A DNA stretch of 64,000 nt from Ruminococcus sp. (lineage in GTDB: Bacteria; Bacillota; Clostridia; Oscillospirales; Ruminococcaceae), in assembly GCA_030531185.1 (NCBI GenBank), contig JAUNOG010000002.1, forward strand, positions 16,408 through 80,407, read 5' to 3'. Shown piece after piece: positions 34,000 to 41,920 of the stretch. The notes under the pieces were generated by a model. That model was given only the letters and a program-made list of their open reading frames with translations. It ran no database searches and was not told the origin of the DNA. Within the stretch, counting starts at the first letter, position 1, and every line of letters begins with the position of its first letter. A program made the position numbers and the translations under genes.

Positions 34000-34989
34000 C
34001 TAACGGACTTGCGTGCTCTGTCTGATTATAAATTCATAGCCAAGCCTGATTTTTTCGTCTGAGGAATTTTTTCCGTTCAGCTTATTTATCATCATTCTGC
34101 ACGCCTCTAAGCCACCCGTTTTATAGTGAAGTCTTATGGTAGTCATAGGCGGCGTAAGATATTTTGACATTTTTGAGTCTCCTACTCCCGCAAGCTTTAT
34201 ATCCTCGCCGATCCTTAGCCCTTGCTCGGAAAGAAAATTCCTTGCGCCGAGAGCAATGGTATCGGTAGCGCAGAAAACTCCGTCAAAAGACTTTCCGGAC
34301 TCGAATATCTTTTTCATCGCGCCGTATCCGCCCTCCATATTGAAATTAGACTCGGCTGTAAGCTCGGGATAAAACGGCAGCCCCGCGTCCTCCAAAGCTT
34401 TCAAAAAGCCGTCCAGACGGGCTTTTCCCGCAGATTTGTCCTTAGCTGTACAATGTATACAGGCAATGTTTTTACAGCCTATTTCCGCCAGATGAGAGGT
34501 CACCGTATGAGCCGCTCCGAAATCGTCATAGTAAACGCTTGAATATTTTTTCTCGCATTGTGCCAGAACAACGATCGGCTTAGGATAGTTCTTTAAAATC
34601 TCATGGTGTTTACGGGAAAACATAGTACCGATAAGAATGATGCCGTCAACAATATTATTACTGAAAATATTGAGAAAATCCAGTTCCTTGTCAAGGGAAT
34701 TGTAGGTATTGGCAAGAAGTATGTTATATCTGGTGCCTCTCAGTCCCTCTGTAATTCCGTCTACCATACGCGAGACCGACTCGGAGGAAAGCCTCGGAAC
34801 GATCACGCCGATAAGATTATGCCGTTTTGTACGCATTGCCTGAGCCGACTGAGAGGGAGTGTATCCCGTATCCTCTATCACCTTTCGTATAGCTTCCTTT
34901 TTTTCTTCGCTTATGTAGCCGTTGTTAAGGTATCTTGACACAGCGGAGGGCGATACTCCCGCAAGCTTGGCAATTTCACTGATATTCAT
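34000..34989 (-). CDS. LacI-family transcriptional regulator of the scr operon
   Basis: A 329-residue regulator. It has a LacI helix-turn-helix at the N-terminus (NISEIAKLAGVSPSAVSRYL) with hinge RTKRHNLIGVIVPRL, then a periplasmic-binding-like ligand domain ending in GYEFIIRQS. It probably represses the sucrose genes until the sugar signal binds. The same operator sequence appears at its own promoter (35028-35045) and at the scrA promoter, supporting the link. It reads in the same direction as scrA but from its own promoter. Confidence 0.9.
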   Translation of the reverse strand: MNISEIAKLAGVSPSAVSRYLNNGYISEEKKEAIRKVIEDTGYTPSQSAQAMRTKRHNLIGVIVPRLSSESVSRMVDGITEGLRGTRYNILLANTYNSLDKELDFLNIFSNNIVDGIILIGTMFSRKHHEILKNYPKPIVVLAQCEKKYSSVYYDDFGAAHTVTSHLAEIGCKNIACIHCTAKDKSAGKARLDGFLKALEDAGLPFYPELTAESNFNMEGGYGAMKKIFESGKSFDGVFCATDTIALGARNFLSEQGLRIGEDIKLAGVGDSKMSKYLTPPMTTIRLHYKTGGLEACRMMINKLNGKNSSDEKIRLGYEFIIRQSTQVR

Positions 34990-35027
34990 AAATTTAAGAA
35001 ACCTGTCCTTTCGTAAAAAGCTAAAAA

Positions 35028-35064
35028 TGTGATATTGATTTCACACTTTATATTATAACACATT
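35028..35064 (-). promoter_or_regulatory. Promoter and operator of the LacI-type gene
   Basis: TGTGATATTGATTTCACA at 35028-35045 differs at one position from the perfect scrA operator. TATAAT on the minus strand lies directly upstream at about 35051-35056. The operator falls at the start of transcription, which points to autorepression. Confidence 0.65.
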
Positions 35065-35209
35065 TTCGGAAAATTAAAAGAGTATTTTCTTAAATTTAAT
35101 ACTCTGCCAGAAAATTTTGTTGATTTCCTATTATTCCGCGTAAATAATTTGTACAATATATCAAAAATCAAACGGAAATCTTATCTTTTAATATCTTTCT
35201 TCGGACATC

Positions 35210-36082
35210 TCACCTTATCTGCTTTTTTCTGAACTCACTCGGCGTACATCCCGATATTTTTTTAAATTGCCTATTGAAGTTTGATAAATTGTGAAATCCG
35301 CTTTCAAAGGCTATCTCCGCCACAGTTTTATCTGTATCGGTCAAAAGTTCGCAAGCAGACTTTATGCGCAGATGAGTGATATATTCAATAGCGCCTATTC
35401 CTGCGGACTGCTTAAAACGGCTCATAAAATAGCTCTTACTCAGATGCGAAATTTCTGCAAGCTTATCAACAGTAATATCCTCTTTAAAATTAGCTTTTAT
35501 ATATTCGACGGCAGGACGAATCACATCGCTGCGATTGATTACGCTTTCAGTTTTCGGATAAATATCGCCGCTTTCTTCAAGCAGCCAAAACAGCTTAAGC
35601 AATTCACTCTTCAGTAAAAGATCATTTGCGGCTGTGTCGCCCTTTGCACACGATATTATGTTTTCTGCCGTCGTTCTGAGTTCATTATAATAATAATGTT
35701 TTTTCGTTATACGACAGTTTATTTGACAGTTTCCGCTGATTATCGGACGAATACATTCGTTAAAGCTTCTGTCATTGTTAAGCGATCCAAGCATTTCCTT
35801 ATCAAATACCAACGTATCGTAAATATAATTTGCGTCTTCAATCGGATAAACCGCATGAAGCATATTGGGCGCAATGATTATTATATCGCCGCGACAGCTC
35901 ACAAATCTTTCGTCGCCGCAGATAAATTCTCCGCAGCCCTCCAGAATATAGTTTAACTCAAATTCGCTGTGCCAGTGCAGCGGAACATTTGCAAAATATT
36001 CGGGAATATTAGATTTATAATAGCTGAAGGATCTAAACTGCGAGCTGTGACGTCTGTTTTCTTTGGACATCTTGTTGATCAT
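35210..36082 (-). CDS. AraC-family transcriptional regulator
   Basis: A 290-residue regulator. The N-terminal cupin-like sensor (about 20-110, LHWHSEFELNYILEGCGEF) probably binds a sugar. Two AraC helix-turn-helix motifs are C-terminal (DITVDKLAEISHLSKSYFMS and VAEIAFESGFHNLSNFNRQF). It is divergent from the GH13 gene at 36218, so it probably activates that gene (inference from position). AGGAGAAAA precedes the start. Confidence 0.9.
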   Translation of the reverse strand: MINKMSKENRRHSSQFRSFSYYKSNIPEYFANVPLHWHSEFELNYILEGCGEFICGDERFVSCRGDIIIIAPNMLHAVYPIEDANYIYDTLVFDKEMLGSLNNDRSFNECIRPIISGNCQINCRITKKHYYYNELRTTAENIISCAKGDTAANDLLLKSELLKLFWLLEESGDIYPKTESVINRSDVIRPAVEYIKANFKEDITVDKLAEISHLSKSYFMSRFKQSAGIGAIEYITHLRIKSACELLTDTDKTVAEIAFESGFHNLSNFNRQFKKISGCTPSEFRKKQIR

Positions 36083-36217
36083 AATTTTCTCCTAAAAATA
36101 TTATAGTATCATTATATAGTAGTATTTGCGTGGATTTCCTCACGCTTTTATAGTATTATATCATATAGAAAAGAAAAACACAACCTTTGTTATAATAATA
36201 TTCAGGAGGTAATTATT

Positions 36218-37759
36218 ATGAGCAGACAGCCCGACTGGCTTGACAACGCAGTTTTCTATGAAATTTATCCGCAGTCCTTTAAGGACACCAATTCGGACGG
36301 AATAGGCGACATTCAGGGAATAATCGAAAAGCTCGATTACATCAGGGACCTTGGCTGTACGGCTATATGGATAAATCCGTGCTTTGAGTCTCCCTTCGGC
36401 GACGCAGGCTATGATGTTTCGGATTACTGCAAGGTAGCGCCGCGCTACGGCACCAACGAGGATCTGAAACGTCTTTTTAACGAGGCTCACAAGCGGGGAA
36501 TGCATATTCTCCTTGATCTCGTCCCGGGACACACCTCGGTCGAGCACCCTTGGTTCAAGCAATCGATGAAAGCCGAAAAGAACGAATTCACAGACCGTTA
36601 TGTATGGACAGACAGCATTTGGGAGGAGCCTACAGGCTACGGCTCGCTCCGCGGAATATCCGACAGGGACGGCAGCTGTGCGGTAAACTTCTTTACCCAC
36701 CAGCCCGCACTTAATTACGGATACTACAAGCCCGAAAAAAGCTGGCAGCAGAGTATGGACTCGGAGGGCGCGACAGCTACAAGAGAGGCTCTCAAGGACA
36801 TAATGCGTTTCTGGCTGTCAATGGGCTGCGACGGGTTCAGAGTTGATATGGCGGGCTCTCTTGTCAAGCTCGACGAGGACGGTAAGGGTACTGTAAAGCT
36901 GTGGCAGAACATCAGAGAATTTCTCGATAAGGAATTCCCCGATGCCGCAATGGTATCGGAATGGGGCGAACCCGACAAGTCCTTGCAGGGCGGTTTTCAT
37001 ATGGACTTTCTTCTGCACTTCGGACCGTCGCATTACAACGACCTTTTCAGATGCAGCGAACCGTATTTCGAGGGCAGGGGCGACGTATCTGAATTCGTGA
37101 AAAAATATATCGAAAGCTATGAAAGATCCCAGCGCAAGGGACTTATCTGCATACCCTCGGGCAACCACGATATGGACAGGCTTGCAAAATGGATACACGG
37201 AGACAAAAGAAAGATAGCCTTTGCTTTTCTGCTGTCAATGCCCGGCGCGCCGTTTATCTACTACGGCGACGAGATAGGTATGAATTACGTGAAGGGATTG
37301 ACTTCTGTCGAAGGCGGCTACGGAAGAACGGGTTCCCGTACGCCTATGCAGTGGGATAATTCCGTCAACGCAGGCTTTTCAACAGCTCCGAAGGAAATGC
37401 TTTACATCAGACAGGACGAAAGTCCCGACAGACCTACAGTCCAAGCGCAGATGAACGACGAAAATTCTCTCAGGAGCGAGGTCAAAAAGCTTATTGCCGT
37501 ACGCCAAGCGAACAAGGCTTTGCAGAGCAAGGGAGATATCGAGTTTATCTATGCGGAAAAGAACGCTTATCCGCTCGCTTATCTGAGAAGTGCGGACAAT
37601 GAAAAAATCCTTGTTATCCTCAATCCGTCGGACAACGACGTAAGCTTTGAATGCAAGCTTATCCCGACCGAAACGATATACAGTTTCGGCGGCGAGGCAG
37701 CGATCAGGGACGGCAGAATATCAGTGCCCGCCGATTTTGCAGGCTACTACAAAGTATAG
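36218..37759 (+). CDS. GH13 alpha-glucosidase/amylase-family enzyme
   Basis: A 513-residue GH13 enzyme. Conserved regions: DLVPGHTS, DGFRVDMAG (nucleophile Asp210), MVSEWGEP (acid/base Glu248) and GNHDMDR (His317, Asp318). Domain C is the last 80 residues or so. No signal peptide, so it acts inside the cell, probably on imported maltooligosaccharides, isomaltosides or sucrose-like sugars; exact specificity is unclear. AGGAGGT precedes the ATG. Probably controlled by the divergent AraC gene. A strong terminator follows. Confidence 0.9.
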   Translation: MSRQPDWLDNAVFYEIYPQSFKDTNSDGIGDIQGIIEKLDYIRDLGCTAIWINPCFESPFGDAGYDVSDYCKVAPRYGTNEDLKRLFNEAHKRGMHILLDLVPGHTSVEHPWFKQSMKAEKNEFTDRYVWTDSIWEEPTGYGSLRGISDRDGSCAVNFFTHQPALNYGYYKPEKSWQQSMDSEGATATREALKDIMRFWLSMGCDGFRVDMAGSLVKLDEDGKGTVKLWQNIREFLDKEFPDAAMVSEWGEPDKSLQGGFHMDFLLHFGPSHYNDLFRCSEPYFEGRGDVSEFVKKYIESYERSQRKGLICIPSGNHDMDRLAKWIHGDKRKIAFAFLLSMPGAPFIYYGDEIGMNYVKGLTSVEGGYGRTGSRTPMQWDNSVNAGFSTAPKEMLYIRQDESPDRPTVQAQMNDENSLRSEVKKLIAVRQANKALQSKGDIEFIYAEKNAYPLAYLRSADNEKILVILNPSDNDVSFECKLIPTETIYSFGGEAAIRDGRISVPADFAGYYKV

Positions 37760-37770
37760 AATACAGCATA

Positions 37771-37806
37771 AAAGCTCCCGAACTGAAAATTCGGGAGCTT
37801 TCTGTT
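37771..37806 (+). terminator. Terminator of GH13 gene
   Basis: A perfect 12-bp stem, AAAGCTCCCGAA (37771-37782) with TTCGGGAGCTTT (37790-37801), is followed by TCTGTTT. Confidence 0.85.
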
Positions 37807-37880
37807 TAAATACATAGCTTATCGGCTGTAATACCGTACCGCATCTAAAAAACGAACGGCAGCGTTAAGCAGAATGTTTC

Positions 37881-38201
37881 TCACTCTGATTTATCATTGA
37901 CCGCATTCACAAAAATCTCCAGTAATTTTTCCGCTTTCTTTTGATTTTTAGCCGACAGGGTTTCAAGCATTGAATTTATCAGTGAAGTTTCGTTCATAGT
38001 CGTTCTGCCATAAATTATATAATCCGTGGTAACGTTTAAAGTGTCGGCAATTTTTCTTAATGTCGTTACAGTCATACTTTTCTTGTTGTTTTCAATGTCA
38101 GAAAGAAATTGAACCGAGATATTCGATAACTCTGCCAATTTTTCCTGCGTCAATTCCTGTTCTTTTCGGATTTTTGCTATTCGTCCGCCAATTGTATCCA
38201 T
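37881..38201 (-). CDS. XRE-family regulator
   Basis: A 106-residue protein with an N-terminal Cro/CI helix-turn-helix (about 8-62, ELTQEKLAELSNISVQFLSD, IENNKK) and a charged helical tail that may dimerise. An AAGGAGATG ribosome site precedes the ATG. It faces a consensus plus-strand promoter at 38267-38295 that has no gene behind it. Target unknown. Confidence 0.85.
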   Translation of the reverse strand: MDTIGGRIAKIRKEQELTQEKLAELSNISVQFLSDIENNKKSMTVTTLRKIADTLNVTTDYIIYGRTTMNETSLINSMLETLSAKNQKKAEKLLEIFVNAVNDKSE

Positions 38202-38266
38202 AGTTCAACATCTCCTTTAGTATAATTATACACTCAACTATAGATAAATATAATCATCTATTATTG

Positions 38267-38398
38267 TTGACATAATATATCAAAAGATGTATAATTAAAA
38301 AAGAATTTCAGAATGTGATGATGCTCGCATTCCGTCATATCGAGCTGATTTATATAGCGTCAAGTTTGTATTTTTCATTGCAAAACTGTTCAAGACGC
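38267..38398 (+). promoter_or_regulatory. Orphan consensus promoter with structured downstream RNA
   Basis: TTGACA (38267-38272), 17-base spacer, TATAAT (38290-38295). No reading frame with a ribosome site follows for about 490 bases. The predicted transcript holds a hairpin GAATG/CATTC (about 38311-38332) and a longer nested stem (GCGTC, 38357-38361, with GACGC, 38394-38398). It could express a small RNA or be the remnant of a lost gene regulated by the divergent XRE protein. Confidence 0.5.
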
Positions 38399-38505
38399 AT
38401 CGCAATTCCCCGCGCGGTTTAAACGACCAATATATAGTATTTATTAATAGTTTAATCTTTTGATCTTAAATAACGGCGGAATTTCAGCGTTTTACTGTAT
38501 TAATA

Positions 38506-38785
38506 TTGCAAATTTTAATCAATATGCTATAATTTTAACGGACATTTAAGTCCGAACTTAGAGCCTGTCTTTATGGGAAACTTATATACAGCTGCAAACA
38601 TCATTATTAAAAGACAGTTTTGACAAGCATAAGCATCATAAATCCGTCGGCATACTTGCGTATGACAAGTATTACAAATCAACCGTTATTGACTTTACGC
38701 ATACCTCATCAATATTTGCCAAAGGGAAATGCCAATTACTTGCAAATAAGGTTCTTATTATATTTGCATATTGAGGAGGATATGA
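38506..38785 (+). promoter_or_regulatory. Extended -10 promoter and long leader of Spo0A-like gene
   Basis: TTGCAA (38506-38511), 16-base spacer, TGCTATAAT (TATAAT 38528-38533, extended -10). The leader is about 245 bases and begins with the hairpin CGGAC/GTCCG (38539-38554); CTGTCTTT (from 38565) can pair with AAAGACAG (to 38617). No riboswitch class was recognised. This covers most of the gene-free stretch 38202-38785. Confidence 0.55.
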
Positions 38786-39592
38786 ATGCATACGGACAAC
38801 ATCAGGATTTTGATAGGCGGTGAATGCGAGCTTGCGCAGCTAACTGCAAAATATCTTGAAAAAAAGGGATTGAACGTTAAGAGCGTAGAGATAAACCCAT
38901 TAAGTATTCAATTTGAGGCGATGAAAAATCATTATGACGCGGTGCTTATATATTACCGCACCAAGTTTCCGAAATCGTTATGTGAAAACCTTAAAAGCAT
39001 CGACGATCCGCCGAGCTTAATGCTTCTGCGCGACAAATGTGACGAGCTGAACGGGTTTTCAGGACTGGAAACCTATTTTGACGCATTTGTGACGCTTCCC
39101 GATGAAAACGAATATCTCTACAGAAGAATAGTTGAAAGCGTAAGACAGAATAACCAAAAAAGAGCGTCAGTCTGTTCGGTCCCCGCAATGGCGGCGCTGA
39201 GAGCGGCAGCCGGCTTTGACGACAAAGCTGCGTGCGCTCTGCATAACGTAATTACAAACATTCTTACAAGGCTTTGCGTAACGCCCAGATACAACGGATA
39301 TAACTACATAAGAGAGGCGGTCAAGCTTGCTGTTGCCGACGCCGGCGCAGTCAAGGGTATTTCAAAACAGATATACCCCGATGTTGCCGCAAGGCTGGGA
39401 GTAACCGCCTCGGGAGTGGAAAGAAGTATAAGAACCGCTATCCACAAAGCTTGGGAAATAGCGGATCCGTCCGTCAAGGTAGATATGTTCGGAACGTACG
39501 CCCTTAAGCCCGACTGGATTCCCACCAACAGCGAGTTTATTTATATCATAGCCGATAAAATAAGCTGCGAAATGAACAAGAGCTCCGTATAA
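38786..39592 (+). CDS. Spo0A-like DNA-binding protein with degenerate receiver
   Basis: A 268-residue protein. The C-terminal half (about 150-265) is a clear Spo0A DNA-binding domain: NILTRLCVTPRYNGYNYIRE, then YPDVAARLGVTASGVERSIR, then PTNSEFIYIIADK. The N-terminal domain has receiver-like length but lacks the phosphorylation site. The acidic pair is Gly11-Gly12, and the position of the phospho-Asp (VLIY) is Tyr56. It cannot work as a standard phosphorelay target; DNA binding may be constitutive or ligand-controlled. GAGGAGGA precedes the ATG. It is not the canonical Spo0A unless this organism has lost the phosphorelay. Confidence 0.85.
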   Translation: MHTDNIRILIGGECELAQLTAKYLEKKGLNVKSVEINPLSIQFEAMKNHYDAVLIYYRTKFPKSLCENLKSIDDPPSLMLLRDKCDELNGFSGLETYFDAFVTLPDENEYLYRRIVESVRQNNQKRASVCSVPAMAALRAAAGFDDKAACALHNVITNILTRLCVTPRYNGYNYIREAVKLAVADAGAVKGISKQIYPDVAARLGVTASGVERSIRTAIHKAWEIADPSVKVDMFGTYALKPDWIPTNSEFIYIIADKISCEMNKSSV

Positions 39593-39988
39593 ATACGAAT
39601 AAAATAACGCCGCAAGCCAAAACAGCCTGCGGCGAAATTTATATCAAAACAGAGAAAGCGTCTTACGGCGCATTCGCAAAGCTCCCCTGCGGACGCATAG
39701 CGAGCTGCGTCACTCTGCGAGCGCATTATAAGAAAAATCCCTGTTGATATATCTTATGCGGAGGCAAAAAAAGTGTTCACGAACGCTTTACAGGGATCGT
39801 CGCTCTTTTTTATAATCTTTTCACTCCGTGGATAATCACCGAAAAACTCAGGTAATCCGAGGAATAATCATCATTGTGCACAATTTTAAAAAAGTGAAAT
39901 GAAATTCAAGAAATCAAGAGAAATTAAGAAAAACGGCGAGATTTTAAGCGTGAGAGGGATATAAATTAAAAATTCGGCATTTTGACTA
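39593..39988. other. Gene-free stretch with terminator-like hairpins
   Basis: A GC-rich hairpin, CGCCGCA (39608-39614) with TGCGGCG (39628-39634), probably ends the Spo0A-like transcript. Further on, ATCCCTGT/ACAGGGAT (about 39737-39798) and a minus-strand hairpin AGCGTTC/GAACACT followed by seven T (about 39765-39786) could belong to an RNA, but no promoter or known family was recognised. Nothing coding is visible. Confidence 0.4.
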
Positions 39989-40017
39989 TTGACTTTGGAT
40001 TTGACTTAGTGTATAAT
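39989..40017 (+). promoter_or_regulatory. Promoter of rplM-rpsI
   Basis: TTGACT (39989-39994), 17-base spacer, TATAAT (40012-40017). Confidence 0.8.
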
Positions 40018-40023
40018 AAAACA

Positions 40024-40107
40024 CGTTGCGAAAGTCCGCCCTGTTATGCTGAACGGGAGGACGATCCGTCTTGACGGACAATTTATTTTTTGAATGGAGG
40101 AAATCAT
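40024..40107 (+). ncRNA. Candidate L13 ribosomal-protein leader
   Basis: The 5' leader folds into two hairpins. One pairs GTCCGCCCTGTT (40034-40045) with AACGGGAGGAC (40052-40062), with small bulges. The second is CCGTCTTGACGG (40066-40077), followed by a T-rich stretch to 40091. Position and size fit the known Firmicutes L13 leader that lets L13 repress its own operon; the match to the consensus was not computed. Confidence 0.55.
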
Positions 40108-40536
40108 ATGTCAACTTATATGCCTAAGGCTGGGGACATCACCCGTACATGGTATATTCTCGACGCAGAGGGTCAGTCCCTCGGTAGAGTTGCCGCTAAG
40201 GCTGCTCACATTCTCCGCGGCAAGCATAAGCCAACTTATGCTCCACACGCTGATTGCGGAGATCACGTTATCATCATCAATTCAGACAAGGCTGTTCTTA
40301 CAGGCAAGAAGCTGGATCAGAAGTCCTACAAGTGGCACACAGGCTGGATCGGCGGTCTCAAGGAGATCAAGTATTCAAAGCTTATGGCTGAGCAGTCCGA
40401 CAGAGCTATGACGATCGCTGTTGAGGGTATGCTCCCCAACAACACGCTTGGCAGAGCTGCTGCAAAGAGATTAAGAGTTTACAAGGGCGCTGAGCACAAC
40501 AATGCAGCACAGAAGCCTGTAAAGTACGAACTGTAA
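40108..40536 (+). CDS. rplM: Ribosomal protein uL13
   Basis: A 142-residue 50S subunit protein of standard length. Conserved segments: WYILDAEGQSLGRVAAKAAH, LRGKHKPTYAPHADCGD, and AVEGMLPNNTLGRAA. ATG 40108 is preceded by TGGAGG; an earlier ATG at 40090 in frame is less well placed. Operon with rpsI. Probably autoregulated through the leader 40024-40107. Confidence 0.98.
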   Translation: MSTYMPKAGDITRTWYILDAEGQSLGRVAAKAAHILRGKHKPTYAPHADCGDHVIIINSDKAVLTGKKLDQKSYKWHTGWIGGLKEIKYSKLMAEQSDRAMTIAVEGMLPNNTLGRAAAKRLRVYKGAEHNNAAQKPVKYEL

Positions 40537-40552
40537 GAGAGGAGCAATTTAG

Positions 40553-40954
40553 ATGTACGAATCAAAGAAGCCATATTTCTATGGCACCGGAAGAAGAAAG
40601 CATTCTGTTGCCCGTGTTCGTGTTTACGAGGGAACAGGTAAGGTAACAATCAACGGCAGAGACATTGACGATTATTTTGGTCTTGAAACTCTCAAGCTTA
40701 TCGTTCGTCAGCCTTTTGCAGTAACAGATACAGTTGACAAGTACGACATTGTCTGCACAGTTGCAGGCGGCGGCGTTACAGGTCAGGCAGGAGCGATCAG
40801 ACACGGTCTTTCAAGAGCGCTCCTTCAGGCAAGCGACGAGTACAGACCCCTCCTCAAGAAGGAAGGCTTCCTCACTCGTGACCCAAGAATGAAGGAAAGA
40901 AAGAAGTACGGTCTCAAGGCTGCACGTCGTGCTCCTCAGTTCTCGAAGAGATAA
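40553..40954 (+). CDS. rpsI: Ribosomal protein uS9
   Basis: A 133-residue 30S subunit protein. It has the N-terminal [33 protein letters not shown] and the conserved basic C-terminus RRAPQFSKR whose tail reaches the P-site tRNA. GAGGAGC precedes the ATG, 16 bases after rplM. Strong terminator downstream. Confidence 0.98.
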   Translation: MYESKKPYFYGTGRRKHSVARVRVYEGTGKVTINGRDIDDYFGLETLKLIVRQPFAVTDTVDKYDIVCTVAGGGVTGQAGAIRHGLSRALLQASDEYRPLLKKEGFLTRDPRMKERKKYGLKAARRAPQFSKR

Positions 40955-40985
40955 TTTATCACTCTCAAAGCTATACAAAAATATT

Positions 40986-41020
40986 ACGGAGATACCGCTG
41001 CTGCGGCGTCTCCGTTTTTT
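40986..41020 (+). terminator. Terminator of rplM-rpsI
   Basis: ACGGAGA (40986-40992) pairs with TCTCCGT (41009-41015), inner stem CCGC/GCGG, followed by six T. Confidence 0.9.
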
Positions 41021-41028
41021 GTGGATAT

Positions 41029-41057
41029 TTGACATATTCCGTATAATATGCTACAAT
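41029..41057 (+). promoter_or_regulatory. Promoter of CmpB-like membrane gene
   Basis: TTGACA (41029-41034), 17-base spacer, TACAAT (41052-41057), directly after the rpsI terminator. Confidence 0.7.
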
Positions 41058-41096
41058 ATAATATCTAACAAAAATCAAATGATACGGAGCGATATT

Positions 41097-41867
41097 ATGG
41101 AATTTATATATGAACTTATAATACTGGCATTTCTGTTCGCGGCAGGCTGTGTGATAGGCTGGGGAATAGAAGTCGTCTATCGGCGGTTTACGCATAAAAT
41201 GTGGATAAATCCGGGTTTTCTCGTAGGCCCTTATCTCCCGCTTTACGGCTTTGGGCTTACCGTGCTGTATCTGCTGGCAGGACTGGAGGAGCTGATTCCC
41301 ATTGAAAACGATACAGTCCGTAAACTTACGTTATTTGCCTTAATGGCAGTGACAATGACGCTGATAGAGCTTGCGGCGGGGGAAATCTTTATTATCAGAA
41401 TGCATATCAAGCTCTGGGACTATTCCGATAATAAGTGGAATTTCAAGGGCGTAATTTGCCCTAAGTATTCTTTTTTCTGGGCGCTGCTGGGAGCGGCGTA
41501 CTATTTTCTCATTCACCCTCATATACTCAGCGCTCTGCATTGGTTTTCACACAATCTGCTGTTCTCATTTGTCATCGGATTTTTCTACGGAGTTTTTGTC
41601 ATCGACCTTTGCTACTCCTTTAAGGCAGTGGAGAAGATCAAGAAATTTGCCGCTGAGAACGAAATGGTTATCCGCTATGAGGAGCTTAAAAAGTATATCA
41701 AAAAGACTTCGGAGGAGCGCAAGGAGAAGTATCGCTTTATGCTTGCATTCCGATCGGAAACCTCGATTTCAGAGCATTTAAAGCAGTATCTTGAAAAACA
41801 GCGCGAGCAAAGAAATATGCATAAGCTCAACGACTTTATCGAGAGGAAAATCAAAAAGAATAATTAG
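41097..41867 (+). CDS. CmpB-like (ABC_trans_CmpB) membrane protein
   Basis: A 256-residue protein with about five membrane helices in the first 175 residues and a charged coiled C-terminal tail of about 70 residues. The motif GWGIEVVYRRFTHKMWINPG followed by FLVGPYLPLYGFGLTVLY is diagnostic for the CmpB-type putative permease family. The function is unproven. ACGGAGCG precedes ATG 41097; the longer frame from 40929 begins inside rpsI. No ABC ATPase is nearby, so a transporter role is doubtful. Confidence 0.8.
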   Translation: MEFIYELIILAFLFAAGCVIGWGIEVVYRRFTHKMWINPGFLVGPYLPLYGFGLTVLYLLAGLEELIPIENDTVRKLTLFALMAVTMTLIELAAGEIFIIRMHIKLWDYSDNKWNFKGVICPKYSFFWALLGAAYYFLIHPHILSALHWFSHNLLFSFVIGFFYGVFVIDLCYSFKAVEKIKKFAAENEMVIRYEELKKYIKKTSEERKEKYRFMLAFRSETSISEHLKQYLEKQREQRNMHKLNDFIERKIKKNN

Positions 41868-41875
41868 CATACAAA

Positions 41876-41903
41876 AGCGGACGAACACAAAGGCTCGTCC
41901 GCT
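41876..41903. terminator. Bidirectional terminator
   Basis: AGCGGACGA (41876-41884) pairs with TCGTCCGCT (41895-41903), between the convergent CmpB-like and esterase genes. Confidence 0.8.
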
Positions 41904-41920
41904 GATTTATTTACCTTAAA

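Noticed and set aside
38620-38823. 67-codon frame upstream of the Spo0A-like gene
   Set aside because: Overlaps the real start in another frame and has no ribosome site; the region is better read as a leader.
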